From Haliscomenobacter hydrossis DSM 1100 (GTDB lineage Bacteria; Bacteroidota; Bacteroidia; Chitinophagales; Saprospiraceae): 64,000 bases of DNA. The DNA lies in contig NC_015510.1 in NCBI RefSeq assembly GCF_000212735.1, forward strand, positions 3,250,315 through 3,314,314. Reading direction: 5' to 3'. The position numbers and the translations under genes were made by a program. Of this stretch, positions 56,900 to 64,000 are shown piece after piece; the stretch's first letter is position 1, and every line of letters starts with the position of its first letter. Below the pieces are notes generated by a model. The model was not told the origin of the DNA. It saw nothing but the letters and a program-made list of their open reading frames with translations, and ran no database searches.

Positions 56900-59749
56900 A
56901 TGTCTGACCGCCACAACGGAATCGATAGCCAGGAATTCATCGAAGTGATTGGAGCCCGCGAGCACAATCTCAAGGACATCGACGTGCGCATCCCGCGCAA
57001 CCGGTTGGTGGTCATTACGGGCATTAGTGGCAGTGGCAAATCTTCCCTGGCCTTTGATACCATTTATGCCGAAGGGCAACGGCGCTACATGGAAACGCTT
57101 TCTTCGTACGCCCGACAATTCATCGGTGAAATGGAGCGCCCGGATGTGGAGCGCATCGACGGGCTGAGTCCGGTGATTTCCATTGAGCAAAAAACCACCG
57201 GACGCAACCCCCGTTCAACCGTGGGTACGATCACCGAAATTTATGATTTTCTGCGTTTGTTGTACGCCCGCGTTGGGGAGGCCTATTCGTATGCTACGGG
57301 CAAAAAAATGGAACGCTTCAGCGAAGAACAAATGCGTGAGCGTTTGTTGATTGACCTGGCAAGCAAAAAAGTTTCCCTCCTGGCACCCATGGTGCGTGGC
57401 CGCAAGGGGCATTACCGCGAATTGTTTGAGCAGGTGCGCAAACAGGGTTTTACCAAAATCCGGGTAGACGGCGACATTCTGGATGTGGTGCCCGACATGC
57501 AGGCCGACCGCTACAAGGTTCACGACATCGAGGTGGTCATCGACCGCTTGAGCATTAATCCACAAAACCCGGGTCGACTTTTCGAGTCCCTGGCTTCGGC
57601 GCTCAAAATTGGCAATGGGGTGGTGATGATCCTGGATATGGATACCCAGCGCATGACGACCTACAGCAAACACTTGTTCGATTTTGATTCGGGCGTTTCT
57701 TACGAGGAGCCTTCCCCCAATACGTTTTCCTTCAACTCGCCCTACGGCGCTTGTCCCAGCTGCAATGGCCTGGGTTTTATCAACCAGGTGGATGAAGACA
57801 AGGTCATTCCTGATCCCAATAAGAGCATCAGCGAGGGTGGTTTTGCTCCCCTGGGTGAGCTGCGCGAAAACCTGGCCTTTAAACAACTGAAAGTCATCGC
57901 CAAGGAATTCAAATTTTCGGTGACGACCCCCATCAAAGACATTCCCCAGGAAGCCATGGACATTATCCTGCGTGGCGGCGGGCAGAAATTTGCCATCAAA
58001 CTTGGGGCTGGCGCTGATGATGACGCCATTTACAACCTGGCGCACGAGGGTTTACTCAAAATGTTGGGGCGCTGGTACGACGAAACCACTTCCGAAAAAA
58101 TGCGCATGTGGGCCGAAGAGTTCATGACCATCAACGAATGCCCGGAATGCCACGGTTTTCGCTTGCGCAAAGAATCCTTGCACTACCGCGTCCACGATCG
58201 GAACATCGGCGAATTGGCCAGCATGGACATCGCCGAACTGGTCGACTGGATGAATAACCTCCACGTGTTCCTCAGCGATCGGCAACAAGTCATTGCCAAA
58301 GACGTACTCAAAGAAATCAGCCTGCGCCTGGGCTTTTTGATGCACGTGGGGCTGGAATACCTCACCCTCAATCGGGCTTCGCGTACCCTTTCCGGAGGGG
58401 AATCACAACGCATTCGCCTGGCCACTCAAATTGGCTCCCAGCTTACGGGGGTCACCTACATTTTGGACGAACCCAGCATTGGCCTGCACCAGCGCGACAA
58501 CCAAAAACTGATTGAAGCCTTACAACAACTGAGTGACATTGGCAATACGGTGTTGGTGGTCGAACACGACAAAGACATCATGATGGCCTCCGATTACCTC
58601 ATCGACCTGGGGCCAGGAGCGGGCAAACACGGTGGCGAGCTGGTGGCCGAGGGCAAGCCGCACACATTTTTGGAAAAACATACCCTCACCTCTGAATACC
58701 TCAGCGCCCGGCGCAGCATTGAAGTGCCCAAAACACGACGCGCGGGCAACGGCCAGGCCCTGGAATTGATTGGAGCCAAAGGCAACAACCTCAAAAACGT
58801 TTCGATCACCATTCCCCTGGGTACTTTTTGCTGTGTAACCGGGGTGTCGGGCAGTGGCAAATCCACGCTGATCAACGAAACATTGTACCCCATTTTGCGG
58901 CAGTACATTTACAAAAGCCTCAAACCGCCGATGCCTTACACTGAAATTCGCGGTTTGGAGCACCTGGACAAAGTCATCGAAATTGACCAATCGCCCATTG
59001 GACGTACGCCGCGCTCCAACCCGGCTACCTATACGGGCGTGTTTACCGATATCCGCAACATTTTTGCGGAATTGCCCGAAGCCAAAATCCGGGGCTACAA
59101 ACCGGGGCGTTTTTCTTTCAATGTCAAAGGTGGGCGCTGCGATGTGTGCGAAGGTTCCGGCATGCGGGTCATCGAAATGAACTTTTTGCCCGACGTTTAC
59201 GTCCATTGCGAAAACTGCCAAGGCCGCCGTTACAACCGCGAAACCCTGGAAGTACTGTACAAAGGCAAATCGATCAACGATGTGCTGGACATGCCTGTAA
59301 GTGAAGGCGTGGAGTTTTTCCAAAACATCCCCAAAATTTACCGCAAACTCAAAACCCTGGAAGAAGTGGGATTGGGTTACATTACCCTGGGCCAACAGGC
59401 CACAACCCTTTCGGGTGGCGAAGCTCAACGGGTAAAACTGGCCGAAGAGTTGGCCAAACGCGACACGGGGCGCACCATTTATATTTTGGACGAGCCGACC
59501 ACCGGGCTACACTTTGAAGACATCCGCCACTTGTTGGAGGTATTGAACAAACTGGTGGAACGTGGCAATACCGTGCTGGTCATCGAGCACAACATGGACG
59601 TAATCAAGGTGGCGGACTATATCATCGACATGGGCCTGGAAGGCGGGCAACGCGGGGGAGATGTGGTGTGTACGGGCACGCCGGAATTGATCGCCAAGCA
59701 CAAAAAGAGCCATACCGCCCGCTTCTTGAAGCTCGAATTGAAAGGGTAA
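56900..59749 (+). CDS. uvrA: Excinuclease ABC subunit A (UvrA)
   Basis: Start at 56900 (MSDRHNGIDSQEFIEVIGAR); an upstream in-frame start would translate the heptamer repeats. 949 residues, standard length. The first ATPase has Walker A TGISGSGKSSLAFDTIY and signature LSGGESQRIRLATQIG; the second has TGVSGSGKSTLINE and LSGGEAQRVKLAEELAKRDT. Zinc modules are CPSCNGLG/CPECHGFRL and CDVCEGSG/CENCQGRR. ERIDGLSPVISIEQKTTGRN is the typical UvrB-contact region. It recognises DNA damage for nucleotide excision repair. Confidence 0.98.
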   Translation: MSDRHNGIDSQEFIEVIGAREHNLKDIDVRIPRNRLVVITGISGSGKSSLAFDTIYAEGQRRYMETLSSYARQFIGEMERPDVERIDGLSPVISIEQKTTGRNPRSTVGTITEIYDFLRLLYARVGEAYSYATGKKMERFSEEQMRERLLIDLASKKVSLLAPMVRGRKGHYRELFEQVRKQGFTKIRVDGDILDVVPDMQADRYKVHDIEVVIDRLSINPQNPGRLFESLASALKIGNGVVMILDMDTQRMTTYSKHLFDFDSGVSYEEPSPNTFSFNSPYGACPSCNGLGFINQVDEDKVIPDPNKSISEGGFAPLGELRENLAFKQLKVIAKEFKFSVTTPIKDIPQEAMDIILRGGGQKFAIKLGAGADDDAIYNLAHEGLLKMLGRWYDETTSEKMRMWAEEFMTINECPECHGFRLRKESLHYRVHDRNIGELASMDIAELVDWMNNLHVFLSDRQQVIAKDVLKEISLRLGFLMHVGLEYLTLNRASRTLSGGESQRIRLATQIGSQLTGVTYILDEPSIGLHQRDNQKLIEALQQLSDIGNTVLVVEHDKDIMMASDYLIDLGPGAGKHGGELVAEGKPHTFLEKHTLTSEYLSARRSIEVPKTRRAGNGQALELIGAKGNNLKNVSITIPLGTFCCVTGVSGSGKSTLINETLYPILRQYIYKSLKPPMPYTEIRGLEHLDKVIEIDQSPIGRTPRSNPATYTGVFTDIRNIFAELPEAKIRGYKPGRFSFNVKGGRCDVCEGSGMRVIEMNFLPDVYVHCENCQGRRYNRETLEVLYKGKSINDVLDMPVSEGVEFFQNIPKIYRKLKTLEEVGLGYITLGQQATTLSGGEAQRVKLAEELAKRDTGRTIYILDEPTTGLHFEDIRHLLEVLNKLVERGNTVLVIEHNMDVIKVADYIIDMGLEGGQRGGDVVCTGTPELIAKHKKSHTARFLKLELKG

Positions 59750-59793
59750 AATCTTCAGGTCAAAAAATCTAAGTCAAGGATTTAAGATTTTAC
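59746..59793. terminator. Hairpin between convergent uvrA and rpoN
   Basis: GTAAAATCTT (59746-59755, overlapping the uvrA stop) pairs with AAGATTTTAC (59784-59793), with T-rich sequence after it. Probably serves both genes. Confidence 0.5.
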
Positions 59794-59816
59794 TTTTAAG
59801 ATTCATGAGTGGGGTA

Positions 59817-61370
59817 TTACATCTGCTTGCGCAGGCTGGCCTTAGACACATTGAGCTGTTCGCGGTATTTGGCTACAGTGCGGCGGGCGATGTTGTAGCC
59901 CTTTTCTTGCAGCAATTGGGTAAGTTTATCGTCGGAGAGTGGTTTGCGTTTATCCTCCGCCGCAATGATTTCGGTGAGGATTTTTTTCACTTCGAGGGTC
60001 GATACCTCTTCGCCGTCACTGGTTTGTAGGGCTTCGGAGAAAAACTCCTTCAATCTTCGGGTGCCGAACTCCGTTTGTACATATTTGCTGTTGGCTACCC
60101 GGGAAACCGTAGACACATCCAGGCCGGTCCGGTCCGCGATGTCTTGCAAAATCATCGGGCGGATCTTCTTTTCGTCCCCGCTCAAAAAATACTCGGTTTG
60201 GTAATCCATGATGGCGTACATGGATTTGTACATCGTTTCGTGGCGCTGCCGGATGGCGTCGATGAACCAGCGGGCGGATTCTATCTTTTGGCGAATGAAC
60301 TGTACCGTCTCTTTTTGGCTACGGGTCAGTTTTTGATTGAGGCGTCGCTGGTCGTTGTAGCCCCGCAGCATATCCCGAAATGAATCACTGATCCGCAAAT
60401 CGGGGGCGTTGCGCACGTTGAGGGTTAGTTCCAACTCCCCGTCGCGGTTAAGTACAATAAAATCAGGGATGATGTATTGACTGGAGCGTTCCATTGACCC
60501 GGCAATGTATCCACTGGCGGGTTTGGGATTGAGCTTCATGATTTCGTGATAGGCCGCCTTCAGTTGTTTTTCACTGAGGTTGAACTGGCGTTGCAGTTTG
60601 TCATAGTGCCTTTTAGAAAACGCTTCAAACTGGCGGAGGATGATTTTGCTCGCCGCTTTGAGGGCGATCAGCTCTTCATCTTCCAGTTCCTCTCCTTGTT
60701 CAATGCGCAATTGTAATTGGATGTACAAACATTCCTGCAGGTCGCGGGCACCGATGCCCGGAGGATCCATACGCTGAATTTTTTTGAGAATATCGATCAC
60801 CTCTTTTTCCTCCACCATGAGGTTTTGGGAAAAAAGCAGATCGTCGGCAATCGCGTAAGGCTCCCGGCGCAAATAACCATCCTCATCAATGCTGCCGATG
60901 ATTTGTAGTGCGATGATTTTTTCTTTTTCATCGGTCAGGTTGAGCAAGCCAATTTGTTGCTCCAGGTATTCATGAAAACTGTTTTCAATGGCTACGGGCA
61001 TGGTTTTTTCCTCTTCCTCGGGTTGGTAACTATCCCCCCGTTCTTTGTAAGAGGCCGGATCATCTTCCATGTAGCCATTGAGGTAATCATCCAGGTCAAA
61101 ATTCTCGTCACTGTATTGGGTTTCTTCTGATTCGGCCTCGCTGTTGGCGGCGGCGTCCTCGGCACTGGCAGCGTCGGTATTGGTATCAAAATCTGCTTGT
61201 TCCTCCGGGAATTCGTCGTCCGTTTCTTCCAAAGCGGGGTTTTCCTCCATTTCTTCCTTGATGCGTTGTTCAAGAAGGGCAGTAGGAATTTGCAGCAGTT
61301 TCATGAGCTGAATCTGCTGAGGTGATAATTTTTGAAGTAAAAGTTGACGTTGTCCTAAACTTGTTTTCAC
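59817..61370 (-). CDS. rpoN: RNA polymerase sigma-54 factor RpoN
   Basis: 517 residues with all sigma-54 regions. Region I is Gln/Leu-rich (QRQLLLQKLSPQQIQLMKLL, ~7-26). Region II is acidic (~45-120). The core-binding domain includes IQRMDPPGIGARDLQECLYI. The HTH lies around ~385-405 (ADRTGLDVSTVSRVANSKYV), and the RpoN box is ARRTVAKYREQLNVSKASLR near the C-terminus. It directs RNA polymerase to -24/-12 promoters with enhancer-binding ATPases. None is encoded in this window. It is encoded alone, with a 160-bp-type element upstream. Confidence 0.98.
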   Translation of the reverse strand: MKTSLGQRQLLLQKLSPQQIQLMKLLQIPTALLEQRIKEEMEENPALEETDDEFPEEQADFDTNTDAASAEDAAANSEAESEETQYSDENFDLDDYLNGYMEDDPASYKERGDSYQPEEEEKTMPVAIENSFHEYLEQQIGLLNLTDEKEKIIALQIIGSIDEDGYLRREPYAIADDLLFSQNLMVEEKEVIDILKKIQRMDPPGIGARDLQECLYIQLQLRIEQGEELEDEELIALKAASKIILRQFEAFSKRHYDKLQRQFNLSEKQLKAAYHEIMKLNPKPASGYIAGSMERSSQYIIPDFIVLNRDGELELTLNVRNAPDLRISDSFRDMLRGYNDQRRLNQKLTRSQKETVQFIRQKIESARWFIDAIRQRHETMYKSMYAIMDYQTEYFLSGDEKKIRPMILQDIADRTGLDVSTVSRVANSKYVQTEFGTRRLKEFFSEALQTSDGEEVSTLEVKKILTEIIAAEDKRKPLSDDKLTQLLQEKGYNIARRTVAKYREQLNVSKASLRKQM

Positions 61371-61517
61371 GGTAGAGTACGGTCTGTTGTTCTAAGAACT
61401 TGTCTAATAAATACGGAAAACCAAGACAATGGTTGCATGGTTTAGCAAAAATCATTCCAATTTTTCAAATGTAAGGGCTATTCCAACAAAAATCAAGTTC
61501 ATCAAGTAAATAATTAA

Positions 61518-61675
61518 GGAACGATGAAGAAATAACTACCACCTTTTCACTTTGCTCTTTTGTGCTTAGTCAACTATCTTTTGAGGCGAATAGCAAGCCT
61601 ATTTAACGAAAAAGATAGGAAGAATAAGCACAAAAGAGCAAAGTGAAAAGGTGGTAGTTATTTTTTCATCGTTCC
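61518..61675. repeat. 158-bp inverted-repeat element with GAGGCG/TAACGA core (copy 3)
   Basis: The arms GGAACGATGAAGAAATAACT (61518 inward) and AGTTATTTTTTCATCGTTCC (to 61675) pair. The stem continues over CACCTTTTCACTTTGCTCTT to a 9-bp helix CTATCTTTT/AAAAGATAG closing the internal loop GAGGCG/TAACGA. An inner AATAG-CAAGC-CTATT hairpin follows. Its last base is also the final base of the glycosyltransferase stop codon. Part of the 304-bp gap between rpoN and that gene. Confidence 0.78.
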
Positions 61676-62676
61676 TAATGGGAGGGCGCGGTTTCTAAAC
61701 ATTTCTGCAAGTCAAAATCGGCTTGATCCGACCAGGGATAAAGACCTTCATTGCCGAGTTTGCGCGCCAGGTAATACTGCTCGGGCTGGCCGGGAGTGGG
61801 TACCAGGTAGGCTGGCCGCTCCGTATACGCCAAATCCATCAAAGTGCTATATCCTGAACGGCATATAATCAAGGCGCTTTGGGCAAAAAGCAAAGAGAGT
61901 TTGGCGGTGTCCAGGTGAGGAGAAATAAGTAAATTTCCATCCTGGGTTTCAAAAAAAGGCACTTCAGGTTTGCCCTGCAACAGGAAAAAATGCTCCTGTG
62001 GGAAAGCTCGTACCTGCTCCCGAATCTGTGCTTCCCAGATGCTGCGTTGCGGCTCAGGGCCAGAAAGAATAAAGGCAATGCGGTAAACAATCTGCGCTTC
62101 CATTTTGTGCAGACGCGACAAAGGCCCCAAATAACGGGTTTTCGCGCCAGGTAAGGGAGGATGGCTCAAATCCCCAGCCAAACCAGGGTACTCTTCCCAG
62201 TCCGGGATCCAGGACTCCTGAAAATATGTTCGAATCCAGAAAGCATTGATCCACTGCACGGTGCGCCCTCCAACCCAATGCTGGGCAGGTAAGTGAATCT
62301 GATGGGAAATAAAAGCGTTGAAAATCCCAGGGATGTAGCACCCAAAACGTTGGTCAGAAATGACTGTATTGAACTGAAATTGTTGGTGTAAGGCTTGCAC
62401 CACCCGGTATTCGCGCATAATGGCCAGGAAAACTTTAGGCAATTGCCGCAACAGGGGCCAATACAAGTTGGCTTTGGGATAGGTAACAGCATAGTCTGGC
62501 AGTTCATGGCAAGGCAATTTCGGGAAAGTTTGCCGCAAAAAAGCCAAGGCCCGTCCACTGGAGGCTAGGTGTACTTCATGACCCTGTGCAAGTTGCGCCT
62601 GGATGAGTGGCACGCAACGGGTAGCGTGGCCGAGGCCCCAGTCGAGGGGGGTAATGAGGATTTTTTGAGCGGGCAT
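61675..62676 (-). CDS. Glycosyltransferase-like protein (MurG/GT28-type fold)
   Basis: 333 residues. The N-terminus ILITPLDWGLGHATRCVPLI (~5-24) is the Gly-rich GHxxR-type loop of GT-B enzymes. HLASSGRALAFLRQTFP and FNTVISDQRFGCYIPGIF follow in the first half. The donor-binding half has ILSGPEPQRSIWEAQIREQV, LIICRSGYSTLMDLAYTERP and LVPTPGQPEQYYLARKLGNE, close to the UDP-sugar site of MurG-like proteins. Probably cytoplasmic and acting on a lipid- or protein-linked acceptor that cannot be named. The C-terminus is slightly short and its stop codon coincides with the border of a repeat element, so the end may have been altered by that insertion. Confidence 0.88.
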   Translation of the reverse strand: MPAQKILITPLDWGLGHATRCVPLIQAQLAQGHEVHLASSGRALAFLRQTFPKLPCHELPDYAVTYPKANLYWPLLRQLPKVFLAIMREYRVVQALHQQFQFNTVISDQRFGCYIPGIFNAFISHQIHLPAQHWVGGRTVQWINAFWIRTYFQESWIPDWEEYPGLAGDLSHPPLPGAKTRYLGPLSRLHKMEAQIVYRIAFILSGPEPQRSIWEAQIREQVRAFPQEHFFLLQGKPEVPFFETQDGNLLISPHLDTAKLSLLFAQSALIICRSGYSTLMDLAYTERPAYLVPTPGQPEQYYLARKLGNEGLYPWSDQADFDLQKCLETAPSH

Positions 62677-62825
62677 GGTGAATCCGATTATCGCATCAAG
62701 ATCGGCGCTTTTTTTTAGCAGCCCAATGATCTTTATTCACTTGTTGCTAAAACACTAGTGGATAATTTTTCGCGATAGTGTACTTTTGGAAAATGGATTA
62801 GACTTGTTGTATAACCCAATTGAAG

Positions 62826-62975
62826 ATGGACAAAAACAAAAGGATAATTTTTTGGGGATTGATCATTCTGCTCAGCACGCTAAGTGCTTGCCGTTCGGGC
62901 TGTGGCTGCCCGATGGCAAAAGAAAGTGGGGTAAAAGTATTCTGGACGAGCACCTTAGTAGTGGGGCAAAAATAA
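62826..62975 (+). CDS. Very small lipoprotein (49 residues)
   Basis: ATG at 62826 reads MDKNKRIIFWGLIILLSTLS followed by AC, a complete lipoprotein signal with lipobox LSAC. A 28-residue mature part follows, starting CRSGCGCPMAKESGVKVFW. Three Cys within five residues after the lipid Cys are notable. The stop codon TAA lies within the first bases of a long inverted repeat at 62971, so the original protein may have been longer. Product not recognised. Confidence 0.6.
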   Translation: MDKNKRIIFWGLIILLSTLSACRSGCGCPMAKESGVKVFWTSTLVVGQK

Positions 62976-63194
62976 GTGTTCATTTTTTCTGAGCCAAACA
63001 TGAGTCATCCCGAATTTTTAAAAAGACCAAAGCGGATCAAAAAAGTAGCACAAAGGACACAAAGGAAAGCACAAAAACAAGCGCTGCCTTGTGTTCTTTG
63101 TGCTTTCCTTTGTGTCCTTTGTGCTAAAAAAAGTGTCGCTTTTGTTGTACTAAAAAATTCGGGATGACTCATGTTTGGCAAAATGAACACTTAT
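62971..63194. repeat. 224-bp nested inverted repeat with CACAAAGGA units (copy 2)
   Basis: Outer arms: AATAAGTGTTCATTTT then CCAAACATGAGTCATCCCGA on the left, and their complements on the right (ending 63194). Inside lies a second hairpin of GCACAAAGGACACAAAGGAA against TTCCTTTGTGTCCTTTGTGC. The inner unit matches the element at 27724-27889; the outer arms are unrelated to it. Nothing else is seen before 63229. Confidence 0.8.
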
Positions 63195-63228
63195 TTTTTT
63201 ATCACCCCTTAGCTGGACTTTATCCCTT

Positions 63229-64000
63229 TTAGGCAGAAGCGCCAATAAGGACATTCCAAAGATACCTGATGTTATGAATATAATTATCAACAAGGGTATT
63301 TTTGGAGGAGGTTAAAAATTGATTATGCCTCCAGATAGCCGTTTTTACAGCACGGAGGACATCGGAAAAAGAGACGATATGCTTAGGATACCAAGCGGTG
63401 GTAAATGGTTTGATAGGGCTGCTTTGATGAAGGGAATGCGCCAATAAGGTTGTGATGGAAAAACGGAAAAGAGCAGAGGAGTTGAACGTTCAATCGCCAA
63501 GTCAGACCATTGTCGTTGGGTTTCGACCCCCAGATGTCTGCGCACTTCAGCAAAAGTAACTTCAATGCGCCAACGGCGAACAAAGAAGTTGATGATTTGC
63601 ACCGGATCGAGTTTGAGATCAGTAGTAGCGAGCAGCGCGGGCTCCATTTCATTCAAAGGGTCTTTGATGAGTACCCATTGAATGGGAACAATGGGCGAAG
63701 AAGCCTTATACCAGAGCGCTTTACCGGAGGTAATGAGCATGGTTTGGTTAGTTCGATCATACCATTGACTAAAATGAACTTTAGTCCACTTGATGCGCCC
63801 GTCGTTGAGTCGTTGTTCCATATCCATGATTCGCTTGCCAATGATGGGTTTGGGGCCTCTTTTGTGAGGCGGATTGGGGGTAGGAAAATGGAAGAGCCGA
63901 GCGTCAAGGCGCATGCGCACGATGAGGTTGATGTTTTGTCGGATACCTTGATCGAGTAGTTCGTAGGTGGCATACGAGCCATCCCCGACCAGATAAACAG
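63229..64000 (-). pseudogene. Transposase of IS4/IS701 type, frameshifted and cut by the window edge
   Basis: From the window edge the minus strand reads VYLVGDGSYATYELLDQGIR (catalytic-type Asp), then LIVRMRLDARLFHFP and VQIINFFVRRWRIEVTFAEV followed by RRHLGVETQRQWSDLAIERS (Glu region). Around 63465, just after TPLLF, the meaningful frame changes: SITTLLAHSLH and LRAVKTAIWRHNQFLTS, down to the stop at 63229, lie in another frame. The shift maps to a TTTT/TTTTT-rich stretch. The element is therefore inactive unless recoded. Terminal repeats were not identified. Confidence 0.75.

Overview
The window looks like a chromosome segment of a Bacteroidota bacterium, most likely a Saprospiria/Haliscomenobacter-like organism (lineage inferred, not proven). 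The grounds are: Bacteroidota-type outer-membrane receptors and Reg_prop/Y_Y_Y sensor kinases, a TTTG/TAnnTTTG-type promoter in front of acpP, scarce Shine-Dalgarno sequences, and an acpP-fabF-rnc order. There is no rRNA and no CRISPR array. Three tRNA genes lie together at 28.1-28.5 kb.

Layout. 1-5.6 kb: sulfur locus with a SulP transporter (cut by the window edge), a rhodanese, a TsdA-like dihaem cytochrome c, a Tat-exported SoxB-like metallophosphatase and a secreted DsrE-like protein. 5.9-7.8 kb: an acidic protein of unknown function and nadA. 8.0-14.6 kb: a LuxR-type response regulator, an internally duplicated unknown protein, a Reg_prop/Y_Y_Y histidine kinase, and a gene split by an ISAs1-family element. 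14.6-20.0 kb: a complete double-glycine peptide secretion locus with two precursor peptides, a CPBP protease, an HTH regulator, a C39-peptidase ABC exporter and an HlyD-type adaptor. 20.1-27.5 kb: lptB and two lipoproteins, an outer-membrane protein, acpP-fabF-rnc, an unknown protein and an MtfA-like protein.

28.1-43.1 kb is an accessory, AT-rich defence region that begins at the tRNA genes. It holds an AIPR protein, a PD-(D/E)XK protein, a Z1 helicase-like protein, a MORC-like GHKL ATPase and a C5-cytosine methylase in one overlapping operon. An IS5-family element with a 3-bp target duplication cuts the PD-(D/E)XK gene in two. Further on are an orphan HipB-like regulator and a NotI-type restriction-modification pair whose nuclease is frameshifted. 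In both systems the nuclease is broken and the methylase is intact.

44.1-64 kb: a TonB-receptor-like protein, a DinB-like protein, an Rpn-type nuclease and an unknown gene in what looks like a gene cassette. These are followed by a UBP zinc finger / sensor kinase / receiver-flavoprotein operon, egtD and egtB (ergothioneine-type synthesis), an OmpA-like lipoprotein, uvrA, rpoN, a glycosyltransferase, a 49-residue lipoprotein and a degraded transposase.

Two kinds of intergenic structure run through the window. (1) Three inverted-repeat elements of 158-160 bp have unrelated outer arms but share an internal-loop core, GAGGCG facing NAACGA, closed by stems that covary. One of them lies inside the variable loop of an otherwise intact tRNA-Ile gene. 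(2) About ten junctions carry long hairpins whose arms are built from short tandem repeats of 7-12 bp, with a different repeat unit from family to family. The tRNA insertion, the peptide secretion locus and the IS-broken Z1/MORC operon are the most interesting items.
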